The notes: generated from the letters alone by a model not told the origin. 64,000 nt of DNA from Phenylobacterium sp. (GCF_030693625.1 NZ_JAUYAF010000066.1:1-64000); one strand, 5' to 3'; shown: positions 34,460 to 44,649, counted from the first letter of the stretch. Numbers and translations: made by a program.

Positions 34460-36832
34460 ATGAAATTCACCCTCTCCTGGCTGCGCGAGCACCTCGACAC
34501 CACCGCCTCCACCACCGAACTGGTGGAGGCCATGACCATGGCCGGCCTTGAGGTCGAGCACGTCGCAGACCCCGCCACCAAGCTTGCGGCCTTCACGGTC
34601 GCCAAGATCGTTGAGGCCGTGCAGCACCCCAATGCCGACCGCCTGCGGGTCTGCCAGGTGGACACCGTCGACGGCCGCAAGGAGATCGTCTGCGGCGCCC
34701 CCAATGCGCGCGCGGGCCTGACCACCATCTACGCCCCCATCGGCGCCTATGTGCCGGGCCTCGGCGTGACGCTGGTGGAGAAGCCAGTGCGCGGCGTGGT
34801 CTCCAACGGCATGCTCTGCTCGGCGTCCGAGCTGGAGGCCGCCAGCGAGTCCGACGGCATCATGGACCTGCCAGACGATCTCGCGGTCGGGACCCCGGCC
34901 GCCACGGCGCTGGGCCTGGAGGCGGTGATCGACTTCGAGGTCACCCCCAACCGCCCCGACTGGCTGGGCGTCGTCGGGATCGCCCGCGACCTGGCCGCCG
35001 CGGGCCTCGGGACCCTGAAGGACATCGCCGTCGCACCGGTCCCCGGGACCTTCCCCAATCCGATCGCGATCAAGCTGCCCGTGCCAGAGGCCTGCCCGGC
35101 CTTCTCGGGACGGCTGATCCGCGGCGTGAAGAACGGGCCGTCCCCGGCCTGGCTGGCCCAGCGTCTGACCTCCATCGGCCTGCGCTCCATCAACACCCTG
35201 GTGGATATCACCAACCTGATCACCTACGACCGCGCCCGGCCGCTGCATGTCTATGACGCCGCCAAGCTGACCGGCGGCTTCGTCGAGGCCCGCATGGGCC
35301 GCGACGGCGAGGAGGTCGCCGCCCTCGACGGCAAGACCTACGCCGTCACCCCCGATATCTGCGTCATCGCCGACGCTTCGGGCGCCATCGGCCTAGGCGG
35401 GGTCATGGGTGGCGAAAGCACCGGCTGCTCGGAAACCACCACCGACGTCTTCCTGGAAAGCGCCTGGTTCGACCCGATCCTGACGGCCCAGACCGGGCGC
35501 TCCACCGGCATCAATTCCGACGCCCAGTACCGCTTCGCTCGCACCGTCGATCCGCAGTCCCTGGTCCCCGGCCTCGAGCTGGCGACGAAGCTGATCCTGG
35601 AGCTCTGCGGCGGCGAGGCCTCAGAGGTCACCCTGGCGGGCGAGGCGCCCACGCCCCCCACCACCATGACCTTCGACCACACCTATGTGAAGCGCCTCTC
35701 GGGTCTGGACATCGGCGACGCCCGGATCGACGAGATTCTCACCAAGCTCGGCTTCGCGGTGGCCGGCGACCAGGTCACCCCGCCGTCATGGCGCCGCGAC
35801 GTCGAGGGCAAGGCCGACCTGGTCGAGGAAGTGGCCCGCATCCAGGGTTATGACGCCCTGCCCGCCACCCCCCTGCCCGAACTGGCGCCTGCCGCCGGCG
35901 GCGTGCTCACTGTGCGCCAGGGCCGGGTCCGCGTCGCGCGGCGCGCCATGGCCGCCCGCGGCTATGCCGAGACCATCACCTGGAGCTTCACGGCTCGGGC
36001 GACGGCGAAGCTGTTCGGCGGCGGCGATGCGAAGCTGGTGGTGACCAACCCCATCGCCTCCGATCTGGACTGCATGCGGCCATCCATCCTGCCCAACCTC
36101 ATCGAGGCCGCGGGCCGCAACGCCCGGCGCGGCTTCCCCGACCTGGCGGCCTTCGAGATCGGCCCGCTCTATCGCGGCGACGAGCCGCAGGACCAGATGA
36201 CCGTGCTGGCCGCCCTGGTCGCGCCCCACCCGCCCCGCCGCTGGGACGGCGCGAAGTCCGATCCGCTTTTCGACCTCAAGGCCGACCTGATGGCGATCCT
36301 GGAGGAGATCGGCGCGCCGAACCTGCAGCTGGTCCAGGGCTCGACCTCCGACTGGTGGCATCCCGGCCGCTCGGCCCGACTGCAGCTTGGCCCCAAGACC
36401 GTGGTGGCCGAGTTCGGCGAACTGCACCCGCGCGTGCTCAAGGCCCTGGACGTCGACGGCCCCCTGGTGGCCTTCGAGCTGAACCTGGACACCATCCCGG
36501 AGGGCAAGCGGAAGTCCACCAAGACCAAGCCCGCCCTGGACATCTCGACCCTCATGCCGCTCAGCCGCGACTTCGCCTTCGTGGTGGGGTCCGAGGTGGC
36601 GGCCGGCGACCTGGTCCGTCCGATCCTGGCCGCCGACAAGGCCCTGATCGCCGACGCCCGGGTCTTCGACGTCTATTCGGGTCCCGGTGTGCCCGAGGGC
36701 TCCAAGTCAGTCGCCGTCGAGGTCCTGGTCCAGCCCCGCGACAAGACCCTCACCGAGCCCGAGATCGAGGCCCTCTCGGCCAGGATCGTCGCCGCGGCCG
36801 AAAAGACCGTGGGCGCCAAGCTGCGGCGCTGA
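34460..36832 (+). CDS. pheT: phenylalanyl-tRNA synthetase beta chain
   Basis: 790 residues, full length. The N-terminus [17 protein letters not shown] is followed by an OB-fold tRNA-binding domain ([23 protein letters not shown]). The B3/B4 editing region (near [27 protein letters not shown]) removes mischarged Tyr. The B5 domain and catalytic-like core come next, and the C-terminal anticodon-binding ferredoxin-like domain (LSRDFAFVV) closes the chain. It works with PheS and is co-transcribed with it. Confidence 0.97.
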   Translation: MKFTLSWLREHLDTTASTTELVEAMTMAGLEVEHVADPATKLAAFTVAKIVEAVQHPNADRLRVCQVDTVDGRKEIVCGAPNARAGLTTIYAPIGAYVPGLGVTLVEKPVRGVVSNGMLCSASELEAASESDGIMDLPDDLAVGTPAATALGLEAVIDFEVTPNRPDWLGVVGIARDLAAAGLGTLKDIAVAPVPGTFPNPIAIKLPVPEACPAFSGRLIRGVKNGPSPAWLAQRLTSIGLRSINTLVDITNLITYDRARPLHVYDAAKLTGGFVEARMGRDGEEVAALDGKTYAVTPDICVIADASGAIGLGGVMGGESTGCSETTTDVFLESAWFDPILTAQTGRSTGINSDAQYRFARTVDPQSLVPGLELATKLILELCGGEASEVTLAGEAPTPPTTMTFDHTYVKRLSGLDIGDARIDEILTKLGFAVAGDQVTPPSWRRDVEGKADLVEEVARIQGYDALPATPLPELAPAAGGVLTVRQGRVRVARRAMAARGYAETITWSFTARATAKLFGGGDAKLVVTNPIASDLDCMRPSILPNLIEAAGRNARRGFPDLAAFEIGPLYRGDEPQDQMTVLAALVAPHPPRRWDGAKSDPLFDLKADLMAILEEIGAPNLQLVQGSTSDWWHPGRSARLQLGPKTVVAEFGELHPRVLKALDVDGPLVAFELNLDTIPEGKRKSTKTKPALDISTLMPLSRDFAFVVGSEVAAGDLVRPILAADKALIADARVFDVYSGPGVPEGSKSVAVEVLVQPRDKTLTEPEIEALSARIVAAAEKTVGAKLRR

Positions 36833-36838
36833 GGCGGC

Positions 36839-37849
36839 CTATTCCCGATCCTGGGTCAGGCGCTCGCGGGCCTCGCGCTCGACATCGGCGACCAGGGCGT
36901 CGGCGGCGTCGTTCTTGGTCTCGACCACCGGGTGGGGCGCCGGCTCGTGCGCGCTGCCGGCCTTCAGGCCGAGGGCCGTGAACGCCTCGCCGCCTTCCTG
37001 GCCGAACAGGCTGCGCACCCGCACGTCCATCTGCGGGTAGGGGACCTCGATCTGGGCCGAGCGCAGGGCGTCCTCGATCGCCCAGGTATAGGCCGCGTGC
37101 ATGGCCGCCGGTCGCTTCACCGCGTCGAAGGTCGGCCACACCACCAGCTCGAAATTCAGCGCCGAGTCGCCGAACCCGATCAGCCACACCTGGGTCTTGC
37201 GGTCCTCGGTCTCCGGCAGGGTGAAGGGTGTGGCGCGCGCGGCCTGGATCACCACGTCGCGCACCAGGGCCTTGTCCACCCCGTAGGCCACCGAGAAGGG
37301 CACATGGATCCGCCGGGTGCCGCCCTTCAGGGTCCAGTTGATCACCTGGCTCTCGATCAGCTTGGAATTGGGAATGACGACATTGAGCCCGTCATTGGTG
37401 CGCAGCCGCGACGCCCTGGGCCCCACCTCGACGATCACCCCGCGCACCCCGTTCTCCAGCTCGATGAAGTCCCCCACATGGACGTGGGGATCGAAGATCA
37501 GCACCAGGCCCGAGACGAACTCCCGCACGATCCCCTGCAGGCCAAGACCGACCCCCACCCCCAGGGCGCCGGCGAAGACCGCCAGTGAGGTCAGGTCGAT
37601 CCCCAGGGTGGACAGAGCCACAAAGAACCCGGCCACCACCAGGCCGTATCCCGACAGCTTCTCGACGATATAGATGATGGGCCGCCCGCCCCGGGCGCGA
37701 CCGCGCCATCGGCTCAGGCCCCCCGACACCAGGCGGGCGGCGATGAATCCCGTTGCGACGATGACCGCGGCCACCGCGAGCTTGCCAGCTGGGACCAGCC
37801 ATTGGCCGGTGGCGAACCAATCCCAGACCGTGGCGGACAGCTTCTCCAA
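36839..37849 (-). CDS. mechanosensitive ion channel, MscS family
   Basis: 336-residue inner-membrane channel that opens under tension to release solutes on osmotic downshock. Three hydrophobic segments lie in the first 120 residues. The pore helix TM3 is about VFAGALGVGVGLGLQGIVREFVSGLVLI. The beta domain follows with DFIELENGVRGVIVEVGPRASRLRTNDGLNVVIPNSKL, the signature of the family. The C-terminal domain ends with an extra acidic and basic tail (VVETKNDAADALVADVEREARERL) beyond the usual MscS length. Convergent with pheT. Confidence 0.92.
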   Translation of the reverse strand: MEKLSATVWDWFATGQWLVPAGKLAVAAVIVATGFIAARLVSGGLSRWRGRARGGRPIIYIVEKLSGYGLVVAGFFVALSTLGIDLTSLAVFAGALGVGVGLGLQGIVREFVSGLVLIFDPHVHVGDFIELENGVRGVIVEVGPRASRLRTNDGLNVVIPNSKLIESQVINWTLKGGTRRIHVPFSVAYGVDKALVRDVVIQAARATPFTLPETEDRKTQVWLIGFGDSALNFELVVWPTFDAVKRPAAMHAAYTWAIEDALRSAQIEVPYPQMDVRVRSLFGQEGGEAFTALGLKAGSAHEPAPHPVVETKNDAADALVADVEREARERLTQDRE

Positions 37850-37977
37850 GCGCGCACTCCCATGGGCGCCCGGCGCTCAGGCGCCGGGACACAGCATTTC
37901 CGGAGCTACGCCTTGGAGGCCGGCGGGTTCCCGCCAACGCTCTTGAATCGCCCCAGGCATCATCCCATACATCCAAC

Positions 37978-38532
37978 ATGACCACGTCCAGCCCCGGGAA
38001 ATCGCCCAAGCCTAAGCCCGTCCTCGAACGCTGGCTGGAGACCGGCCTGTTCCGGTCCCGCTGGCTGATGGCGCCCTTCTATGTCGGCCTCATCATGGCC
38101 CTGGCCGCCCTGGTCTTCGTCTTCTTCAACGAGGCGTGGCACGAGTTCCAGCACATCCCGACGATGAGCCCCGAGGAGGCCATCCTCATGGCGCTCTCCC
38201 TCATCGACCTGTCCCTGGCCGGCAACCTGCTGCTGATCGTCACCTTCTCGGGCTACGAGAATTTCGTCTCCAAGATCGACACCGGCGACGACGAGGACCG
38301 CCCCTCCTGGATGGGGACGGTGGACTTCTCAGGCCTGAAGATGAAACTGATCGCCTCCATCGTGGCGATCTCCGGCATCGCTCTGCTGCGGGCCTTCATG
38401 CGCCTGTCGGAGAACGAGCCGATCCCCGACCGGACCCTGGCGTGGCTGGTGGGCATTCACCTGACCTTCGTGGTCTCCGGCGTCATGCTGGCCCTGATGG
38501 ACCTGCTGGCCTCCAAGACCGACAAGCACTAG
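37978..38532 (+). CDS. YqhA/UPF0114 family membrane protein
   Basis: 184 residues with about four membrane helices: FYVGLIMALAALVFVFF, IDLSLAGNLLLIVTFSGYENFV, LIASIVAISGIALLRAFM and LVGIHLTFVVSGVMLALMD. FSGYENFVSKID is the UPF0114 signature. E. coli YqhA is a member; the function is unproven. The gene stands alone, divergent from mscS, and is followed at once by a palindromic repeat. Confidence 0.9.
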   Translation: MTTSSPGKSPKPKPVLERWLETGLFRSRWLMAPFYVGLIMALAALVFVFFNEAWHEFQHIPTMSPEEAILMALSLIDLSLAGNLLLIVTFSGYENFVSKIDTGDDEDRPSWMGTVDFSGLKMKLIASIVAISGIALLRAFMRLSENEPIPDRTLAWLVGIHLTFVVSGVMLALMDLLASKTDKH

Positions 38533-38574
38533 CGCTTCAGGCGAAGTGGGAACCGGTTCGCCGCCCGGAAGCGC
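38532..38574. repeat. dispersed palindromic repeat, GTGGGRACCGR loop family, copy 1
   Basis: Outer stem GCGCTTC (38532-38538) with GAAGCGC (38568-38574); inner stem GGCGAA (38540-38545) with TTCGCC (38557-38562); 11-base loop GTGGGAACCGG. The second copy at 42183 keeps the loop and layout while the stems differ in a compensatory way. It resembles intergenic palindromic elements common in alphaproteobacteria. Confidence 0.75.
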
Positions 38575-38593
38575 GGCAAACAAGCGCTCGGCC

Positions 38594-39259
38594 CTAGAAA
38601 GGCCAGGTCCGGCGTTTCCGACTGAACCCGAGATAGCCGATATTGGCGCCCAGGCGCAGGCCGACGCCGGCGCGGATCGGCGCCAGGATGACCTCGTCGG
38701 ACTGCAGGTAGTTCACACCGAGCCCGCCCACGAGATAGGCGGCGCCCTCGACGCCCGGGAACCGTTGGAAGAGGATCTCCGGGTACTGGAGATTGTAGCA
38801 GAGGGTGAAGACGCGGCTGGCGTTGCCCCCCAGGTCCCAGCCCACCGAGGGGCCCTGCCAGTAGACCTCCATCGGCGCGCGGTTCTTCATGTACAGCAGG
38901 CCCTTGCCGTAGCGGGCGCCGACCGAGATCGCGCCTGAGGCCTCCTGGCCGGCGATATAGGCCGTGGGCCGGCCGTTGTCGCGGAACACCCGCTCGATGG
39001 CCCCGCCCGCGGCCTCCGCCGTCACGCCCAGGAAGTCAGAGACGTTGTTGACCATCTCCTCGCGGGTGAACGGCTCGGCCGGAGCCTCTCCCGGATTGGG
39101 GTAGGTCTGATTTGGGTGATTCTGATTGGGATAGGCCGGCGGCGACGCCGGATAGGTGGGCGTCTGGTAGGGCCCGTTCTGGCCCGGCTCCTGCGCCTTG
39201 GCGGCCCCGGCGGCGCCCAGCGTGGCCAGGCCCGAAACGATCAGTGTGCGGCGATCCAT
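38594..39259 (-). CDS. DUF1134 exported protein
   Basis: 221 residues from the ATG at 39259, which has GAGGA six bases before it. The signal peptide is RRTLIVSGLATLGAAGAAKA, Tat-like with two arginines. A Pro/Asn/Tyr-rich linker (residues 25-62) follows and then the DUF1134 domain: DFLGVTAEAAGGAIERVF, GKGLLYMKNRAPMEVYWQG, SVGWDLGGNASRVFTLCYN and VLRLGANIGYLGFSRK-type ending. DUF1134 proteins are periplasmic and conserved in alphaproteobacteria; a link to the envelope is assumed but not proven. Confidence 0.88.
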   Translation of the reverse strand: MDRRTLIVSGLATLGAAGAAKAQEPGQNGPYQTPTYPASPPAYPNQNHPNQTYPNPGEAPAEPFTREEMVNNVSDFLGVTAEAAGGAIERVFRDNGRPTAYIAGQEASGAISVGARYGKGLLYMKNRAPMEVYWQGPSVGWDLGGNASRVFTLCYNLQYPEILFQRFPGVEGAAYLVGGLGVNYLQSDEVILAPIRAGVGLRLGANIGYLGFSRKRRTWPF

Positions 39260-39409
39260 GGAACGTCCTCGAGTGAAGGCGAAACAGCCTCCCATCCCCT
39301 GGCGTCATCAATGCGGCGGTCCAGCTTAACACCTGATTAAGCATGATGGCGCTGCAAGCACCCCTCCACCCTCGCAGGCGCGCCGGAATGTGGTAGAGGC
39401 TGGCGCACC

Positions 39410-41215
39410 ATGAGCACCCCTCTTTCCAGAATCCGCAACTTCTCCATCGTCGCCCACATCGACCATGGCAAGTCGACCCTGTCCGATCGCCTGATCCAGG
39501 AGACCGGCGGCCTCACCAAGCGTGAGATGACCGAACAGGTGCTGGACAACATGGAGATCGAGCGCGAGCGCGGGATCACCATCAAGGCCCAGACCGTGCG
39601 CCTCGACTACACGGCCCGCGACGGCGAGACCTATGTCCTGAACCTGATGGACACTCCCGGCCACGTCGACTTCGCCTATGAGGTCAGCCGCAGCCTGGCG
39701 GCCTGCGAGGGCTCGATCCTCGTGGTCGACAGCAGCCAGGGCGTCGAGGCCCAGACGCTCGCCAACGTCTATCAGGCCATCGACAACAATCACGAGATCG
39801 TCCCCGTCCTCAACAAGATCGACCTGCCCGCCGCCGAGCCCGAGCGGGTGCGCCAGCAGATCGAGGACGTCATCGGCATCGACGCCTCGGACGCCGTGCT
39901 CTGTTCGGCCAAGACCGGCGAGGGCATCGCCGACGTCCTGGAGGCCGTCGTCACCCGCCTGCCGCCCCCCAAGGGCGACCGCGACGCCCCGCTGAAGGCC
40001 CTGCTGGTGGACGCCTGGTACGACCCCTATCTGGGCGTCGTCGTTCTGGTCCGCGTCCTCGACGGGGTGCTGAAGGCCGGGATGAAGGTGCGCATGATGA
40101 ATGCGGGCGTCACCCACCAGATCGACCGCATCGGGGTCTTCAAGCCCAAGCAGACCGAGACCGGCGAGCTTGGCCCGGGCGAGATCGGCTACATCACCGC
40201 CCAGATCAAGCAGGTGGCCGACGCCGCCGTCGGCGACACCATCACCGATGAGAAGCGCCAGACGGCGACGGCCCTGCCGGGCTTCCGCGTCGCCCAGTCG
40301 GTGGTGTTCTGCGGCCTCTTCCCGGTGGACGCCGCCGACTTCGAGGACCTGCGCGCCGCCATCGGCCGCCTGCGCCTGAACGACGCCTCCTTCACCTACG
40401 AGATGGAGACCAGCGCGGCCCTGGGGTTCGGCTTCCGCTGCGGGTTCCTGGGCCTGCTGCACCTGGAGATCATCCAGGAGCGCCTCAGCCGCGAGTTCGA
40501 TCTCGACCTGATCGCGACGGCGCCTAGCGTGGTCTACAAGATCGGCCTGAACGACGGCAGCGAGCTGGAGTTGCACAATCCGGCCGACCTGCCCGACCCG
40601 GTGAAGATCGCCACCATCGCCGAACCCTGGATCAAGGCCACCATCCTGACCCCGGACGAGTATCTCGGCTCGGTGATCAAGCTGTGCCAGGATCGCCGCG
40701 GCGAACAACGCGAGCTGTCCTATGTCGGCTCCCGCGCCCTGGTGGTCTACGACCTGCCGCTCAACGAGGTGGTGTTCGACTTCTATGACCGGCTGAAGAG
40801 CGTCTCCAAGGGCTACGCCTCCTTCGACTACGCCATCGAGGGTTACCGGGTCGGCGACCTGGTGCGCATGTCCATCCTGGTGAATTCCGAGCCGGTGGAC
40901 GCGCTCTCCATGCTGGTCCACGCCGACCGCGCCGAGGCCAGGGGCCGGGGCATGGTGGAGAAGATGAAGGACCTCATCAGTCCCCACATGTTCCAGATCC
41001 CGATCCAGGCGGCCATTGGCGGCCGGATCATCGCGCGGGAGACCGTGCGCGCCCTGCGCAAGGACGTGACGGCCAAATGCTACGGCGGCGACATGAGCCG
41101 CAAGCGCAAGCTGCTGGACAAGCAGAAGGCCGGCAAGAAGCGCATGCGCCCGTTCGGCAAGGTGGAGATTCCCCAGGAAGCCTTCATCGCGGCGCTCAAG
41201 ATGGACGCCGATTAG
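39410..41215 (+). CDS. lepA: elongation factor 4
   Basis: 601-residue translational GTPase that acts on stalled or mistranslocated ribosomes. G1 is [19 protein letters not shown]2 [11 protein letters not shown]3 [10 protein letters not shown]4 VLNKIDLP. The LepA-specific C-terminal domain is complete ([43 protein letters not shown]). Full length. A small hairpin follows the stop. Confidence 0.97.
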   Translation: MSTPLSRIRNFSIVAHIDHGKSTLSDRLIQETGGLTKREMTEQVLDNMEIERERGITIKAQTVRLDYTARDGETYVLNLMDTPGHVDFAYEVSRSLAACEGSILVVDSSQGVEAQTLANVYQAIDNNHEIVPVLNKIDLPAAEPERVRQQIEDVIGIDASDAVLCSAKTGEGIADVLEAVVTRLPPPKGDRDAPLKALLVDAWYDPYLGVVVLVRVLDGVLKAGMKVRMMNAGVTHQIDRIGVFKPKQTETGELGPGEIGYITAQIKQVADAAVGDTITDEKRQTATALPGFRVAQSVVFCGLFPVDAADFEDLRAAIGRLRLNDASFTYEMETSAALGFGFRCGFLGLLHLEIIQERLSREFDLDLIATAPSVVYKIGLNDGSELELHNPADLPDPVKIATIAEPWIKATILTPDEYLGSVIKLCQDRRGEQRELSYVGSRALVVYDLPLNEVVFDFYDRLKSVSKGYASFDYAIEGYRVGDLVRMSILVNSEPVDALSMLVHADRAEARGRGMVEKMKDLISPHMFQIPIQAAIGGRIIARETVRALRKDVTAKCYGGDMSRKRKLLDKQKAGKKRMRPFGKVEIPQEAFIAALKMDAD

Positions 41216-41224
41216 CGACGACTC

Positions 41225-41249
41225 CCCTTCTCCCCTTGCGGGAGAAGGG
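41225..41249. repeat. palindrome after lepA
   Basis: CCCTTCTCCC (41225-41234) and GGGAGAAGGG (41240-41249) pair perfectly around CTTGC. Together with the CCTCACCCTCGCC that follows it looks like a Caulobacterales intergenic repeat. It may act as a terminator-like 3' end for lepA but has no T-run. Confidence 0.55.
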
Positions 41250-41346
41250 ACCTGCTTGCGCGCCCCTTGCCCCGGCGCCTCACCCTCGCCTACAAATCGC
41301 CCACAAGCTTGGCTATGCCGCCGGCCCGTCCTTGAGGAGTTCTCGA

Positions 41347-41484
41347 ATGCGCAAGATCCTGGTTCTCGCCGTCGCCGCCGCCGCCATGCTGACGTCTGCC
41401 TGCAACACCATTTCCGGCGCGGGCCAAGACGTCTCGGCCGCCGGCCGTGCGGTCAGCGGCGCCGCCGACGACGCCAAGCGCTAG
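41347..41484 (+). CDS. entericidin-type small lipoprotein
   Basis: 45 residues. Signal peptide MRKILVLAVAAAAMLTSAC with lipobox Cys19, then the entericidin pattern NTISGAGQDVSAAGRAVSGAA. Entericidins (EcnA/EcnB) are small membrane lipoproteins with a debated antidote/toxin role in stationary phase. Only one copy is present here. The ATG at 41347 is seven bases after a GAGGAG-like ribosome site (TTGAGGAGTTCTCGA). Confidence 0.85.
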   Translation: MRKILVLAVAAAAMLTSACNTISGAGQDVSAAGRAVSGAADDAKR

Positions 41485-41767
41485 GGCCGCGGCTTCCTGG
41501 CGTCCTCCCCGGAGGACGCCAGCGGCGTGATCTGGCGCCCGGTGGCGCGACCGTTGAGCCCGGGTTCGCGCAGCCCGTCCTGAAATTCATGAGCCTTCTC
41601 CGCGCCTTGCTCCCGAGCAGGTTGCGCGGACGACGCCTTCCCGCTGGCGCGGTGGGACCTAACGACGCGCCCATCTGGGGGAACTTCAAGCCCCGCCTGG
41701 GATTGCGAAGATCATGTTCCCGATGCGACCGCCCGCCACCTTGGACTCCCAGGGTCCCGATACACAT

Positions 41768-42175
41768 ATGGCGGTCATGTCCCGTCATGAACGCCCCACC
41801 CTTGTCCAAGCCATGATCCGCGGCCTGCGCGGCCGCTGCCCCCATTGCGAGCGCGGCAGGCTCTATTGGAAGTACCTGAAGGTCGAGCCGCGCTGCCAGG
41901 TCTGCGGCCACGACATCGCCCAGTACCCCGCCGACGACGGCCCGGCCTATTTCACCATCCTGATCGTCGGCCACCTTCTGGTGGCGCCGCTGCTGCTGTT
42001 TCCGATCATCTGGCAGGCGCCGGCAGCGATCATGCTGCCCGCCACCCTGATCCCCCTGGCGGCCGCGACCCTGGCCCTCCTGCCCCGGGTGAAGGGGGCC
42101 TTCATCGGCCTGCTCTACGCCCTGAAGGTCAAGGAGCAGGACGCCCATCTACACACCGCCGATATCGTCGACTAG
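41768..42175 (+). CDS. DUF983 family zinc-ribbon membrane protein
   Basis: 135 residues from the ATG at 41768. The N-terminal zinc ribbon has CPHCERGRLYWKYLKVEP then CQVCGHDIAQYPADDGPAYF. Two membrane helices follow (FTILIVGHLLVAPLLLFPIIW and AAIMLPATLIPLAAATLALL). It matches DUF983, often found next to cytochrome oxidase assembly genes, but none are nearby here. The function is unknown. Confidence 0.88.
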   Translation: MAVMSRHERPTLVQAMIRGLRGRCPHCERGRLYWKYLKVEPRCQVCGHDIAQYPADDGPAYFTILIVGHLLVAPLLLFPIIWQAPAAIMLPATLIPLAAATLALLPRVKGAFIGLLYALKVKEQDAHLHTADIVD

Positions 42176-42182
42176 GTCCGCT

Positions 42183-42232
42183 GGAGCGTGACAGCCTGAA
42201 GTGGGGACCGATTCAGGCGCCCGTCACGCTCC
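42183..42232. repeat. dispersed palindromic repeat, GTGGGRACCGR loop family, copy 2
   Basis: Outer stem GGAGCGTGAC (42183-42192) with GTCACGCTCC (42223-42232); inner stem CCTGAA (42195-42200) with TTCAGG (42212-42217); loop GTGGGGACCGA. The same AG bulge and five-base 3' spacer as the copy at 38532 mark them as one family. Confidence 0.75.
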
Positions 42233-42242
42233 TATTTTCGAA

Positions 42243-42283
42243 GGAGCCCTTTCCTTTCAGATTCTCTGGAAGGAAAGGGCTCC
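42243..42283. repeat. 14-bp perfect inverted repeat
   Basis: GGAGCCCTTTCCTT (42243-42256) and AAGGAAAGGGCTCC (42270-42283) pair perfectly around a 13-base loop, just after the palindromic repeat at 42183. No T-run follows. It could stabilise the DUF983 mRNA end. Confidence 0.7.
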
Positions 42284-42360
42284 GGCAACCTTAACCGGCG
42301 GCGCCCGTTCTCAAGCTTGATCGCCTGGCCACCCGGCCAGGCTCTTGGGAGGCTTGAGCC

Positions 42361-42519
42361 ATGTCGCTGGGGACCATTCTACTCATCATTCTCGTGCTCG
42401 CCCTGATCGGCGCCCTGCCCACCTGGGGTCACTCGCGCTCCTGGGGCTACTTCCCCTCCGGCGGCCTGGGCCTGGTTCTGGTGATTGTCCTGGTCCTGGT
42501 CCTGATGGGCCGGATATAG
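42361..42519 (+). CDS. DUF3309 small membrane protein
   Basis: 52 residues: a first hydrophobic helix (SLGTILLIILVLALIGALP), the DUF3309 centre TWGHSRSWGYFPSGG, and a second helix (LGLVLVIVLVLVLMG). The GGGAGG ribosome site lies 10 bases upstream. The family is widespread in Proteobacteria, often stress-linked, and of unknown function. Confidence 0.88.
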   Translation: MSLGTILLIILVLALIGALPTWGHSRSWGYFPSGGLGLVLVIVLVLVLMGRI

Positions 42520-42591
42520 CGCAAGCGCCCTTCGCCTGAACGCAAAGACCCTCTAGCATTCCCCCCAAAGTGAGTTCGTTGGGGGGGATGC

Positions 42592-43920
42592 ATGACGGTT
42601 ACCGAGAGCGGCGGAGAACTTTCGTCAGAGGCCATGGCGCCGGGGCTCACCTCGATGCAGCGGTTCAGGGCCATCCTGGGCGGCTCGGCCGGCAACTTCG
42701 TCGAATGGTACGACTGGTTCGTCTACTCCTCCTTCGCCCTCTATTTCGCCAAGCACTTCTTCCCCAAGGGCGATGAGACCGCCCAGTTGCTGCAGGCCGC
42801 CGCGGTGTTCGCCGTCGGCTTCCTCGCCCGGCCCATCGGCGCCTGGTTCATGGGCCTCTACGCCGACCGCGCCGGCCGCAAGGCGGCCCTGACCGTCTCC
42901 GTCTCCATGATGTGCGCCGGCTCCTTCGCCATCGCCATCATCCCCGACTATTCGATGATCGGCACCGCCGCCCCGGTGGCCCTGGTGCTGGCGCGTCTCG
43001 TCCAGGGCCTGTCGCTGGGCGGGGAGTACGGCGCCAGCGCCACCTACATGTCGGAGATGGCCGGCAGGAAGCGCCGCGGCTTCTGGTCGAGCTTCCTGTT
43101 CGTCACCCTGATCCTGGGCCAGCTCACGGCGCTCGGCGTCCTCATCCTGCTGCAGAACATCCTGTCGCCGGAGGATCTCGCCCAATGGGGCTGGCGCATT
43201 CCCTTCGCCATCGGCGGGGTCCTAGCCATCGTGGTGTTCTGGATTCGCACCGGCCTGGAGGAGAGCCAGTCCTACCTGACCGCTCAGGCCGAGGGCGCGG
43301 AACGCTCGCGGACCATGCTGCTGTTCGTGAAGTTCCCCAAGGAGACGGCGACCATCTTCGCCCTGACCTCGGCCGGGTCCTTGGCCTTCTACGCCTACAC
43401 GACCTACATGCAGAAGTTCCTGGTCAACACCTCGGGCTTCACCAAGGACATGGCCACGGCGATCACGGCGGCCGCCCTGCTGGTCTACATGATCGCCCAG
43501 CCGGCCTTCGGGGCCCTGTCGGATGTCGTGGGCCGCAAGGCCACCCTGCTGGCGGCCTTCCTGCTCGGGAGCATCTTCACCTATCCCATCTTCTCGAGGA
43601 TCGCCGTGACCTCCGACGCCACCATGGCCTTCGCCCTGATGTGCGCCCTGGTGCTGATCCTCTCCGGCTACACCGCCGTCAACGCGGTGCTGAAGGCCGA
43701 GCTTTTCCCAGCCCATGTGCGGGCGCTTGGCGTCGCCCTGCCCTATGCCACGGCCAACGCCATCTTTGGCGGCACCGCGGAATATGTCGCCCTGTGGTTC
43801 AAGAAGGAGGGCATGGAGAGCGGCTTCTATGTCTATGTCGCCTCCATCATGGCCATCGCCTTCCTGGTGGCGCTCACCCTGCGCGACACCAACAAGCACA
43901 GTCTGATCATGGAGGACTAG
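42592..43920 (+). CDS. MFS transporter, metabolite:H+ symporter (KgtP/ShiA-like)
   Basis: 442 residues, 12 helices. The N-terminus GGSAGNFVEWYDWFVYSSFALYFAKHFFP is the mark of the MHS subfamily (alpha-ketoglutarate, shikimate, proline/betaine permeases). YADRAGRKAALTVSVSMMC is loop 2-3 and LVQGLSLGGEYGASATYMSEMA is the helix 4-5 region. Closest in pattern to dicarboxylate permeases such as KgtP, but the substrate cannot be fixed from sequence. The DUF599 gene starts four bases after its stop. Confidence 0.88.
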   Translation: MTVTESGGELSSEAMAPGLTSMQRFRAILGGSAGNFVEWYDWFVYSSFALYFAKHFFPKGDETAQLLQAAAVFAVGFLARPIGAWFMGLYADRAGRKAALTVSVSMMCAGSFAIAIIPDYSMIGTAAPVALVLARLVQGLSLGGEYGASATYMSEMAGRKRRGFWSSFLFVTLILGQLTALGVLILLQNILSPEDLAQWGWRIPFAIGGVLAIVVFWIRTGLEESQSYLTAQAEGAERSRTMLLFVKFPKETATIFALTSAGSLAFYAYTTYMQKFLVNTSGFTKDMATAITAAALLVYMIAQPAFGALSDVVGRKATLLAAFLLGSIFTYPIFSRIAVTSDATMAFALMCALVLILSGYTAVNAVLKAELFPAHVRALGVALPYATANAIFGGTAEYVALWFKKEGMESGFYVYVASIMAIAFLVALTLRDTNKHSLIMED

Positions 43921-43923
43921 GGC

Positions 43924-44649
43924 ATGCCGCTCTCGCCCCTGGACCTGACGGCGCTCCTCGTCTTCGCCGTCGCCTGGCTGGCCTATGAGCCCCTGCTCAA
44001 GGCCGCCGCCCGGGGCCGGGGGGCCATCAACACCGACCTGACCCTCATCCGGCTGACCTGGATGAAGAACATGGCCGGGCGCGAGAACAAGTTCATGGAC
44101 GGCCAGCTGCTGGGCCACGTCCTGAACTCCGCCTCCTTCTTCGCCTCCTCCAACCTGATCCTGATCGCCGCCGCGGCGGGCGTGCTGTTCGGCGGCGAAA
44201 GCACCTTCCGCTCGGCCTCCAGCCTGGTGGTGATCAAGACCTCCACCCGCCTGCTGTTCGAGTTCCAGATCGCGCTGGTGTTGGTGGCCCTCGCCCGCGG
44301 CCTGCTCGACTTCATCTGGGCCATTCGCCAGATGAACTATTGCATCGCCGTGGTGGGCGCGGCGCCCGACACCGAGGACCAGGCCTTCAAGGACCGCTAT
44401 GGGGAGGCCGCCGCACGCCTGCTCAACCCGGCGCTCTCGGCCTTCAACGCCGGCGTGCGCGGCTACTATTTCGCCCTGGCGGCGGCGGCCTGGCTGTTCG
44501 GACCCATCAGTTTCCTGGTCGTCACCCTCGGCGCTGTCAGCCTGCTGATCTGGCGCCAGCGCCATTCCAAGGCCGCCGCCGCCATCCGCGAGCTCCGCGC
44601 GCTGCTGGGAACTGGTCCGGTTCCTCCCGCTGCGGGTGAGGAACGCTAG
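43924..44649 (+). CDS. DUF599 membrane protein
   Basis: 241 residues with about four membrane helices: DLTALLVFAVAWLAYEPLL, SASFFASSNLILIAAAAGVLF, LFEFQIALVLVALARGLLDFIW and YYFALAAAAWLFGPISFLVV. The loop sequence TWMKNMAGRENKFMDGQLLGH is the DUF599 signature. Function unknown. Directly follows the MFS gene and is probably in its transcript; its stop overlaps that of the convergent MmcQ gene. Confidence 0.88.
   Translation: MPLSPLDLTALLVFAVAWLAYEPLLKAAARGRGAINTDLTLIRLTWMKNMAGRENKFMDGQLLGHVLNSASFFASSNLILIAAAAGVLFGGESTFRSASSLVVIKTSTRLLFEFQIALVLVALARGLLDFIWAIRQMNYCIAVVGAAPDTEDQAFKDRYGEAAARLLNPALSAFNAGVRGYYFALAAAAWLFGPISFLVVTLGAVSLLIWRQRHSKAAAAIRELRALLGTGPVPPAAGEER

Noticed and set aside
39326..40987. 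553-codon minus-strand frame opposite lepA
   Set aside because: Antisense shadow of lepA; the translation is His/Asp/Gly-rich and matches nothing.
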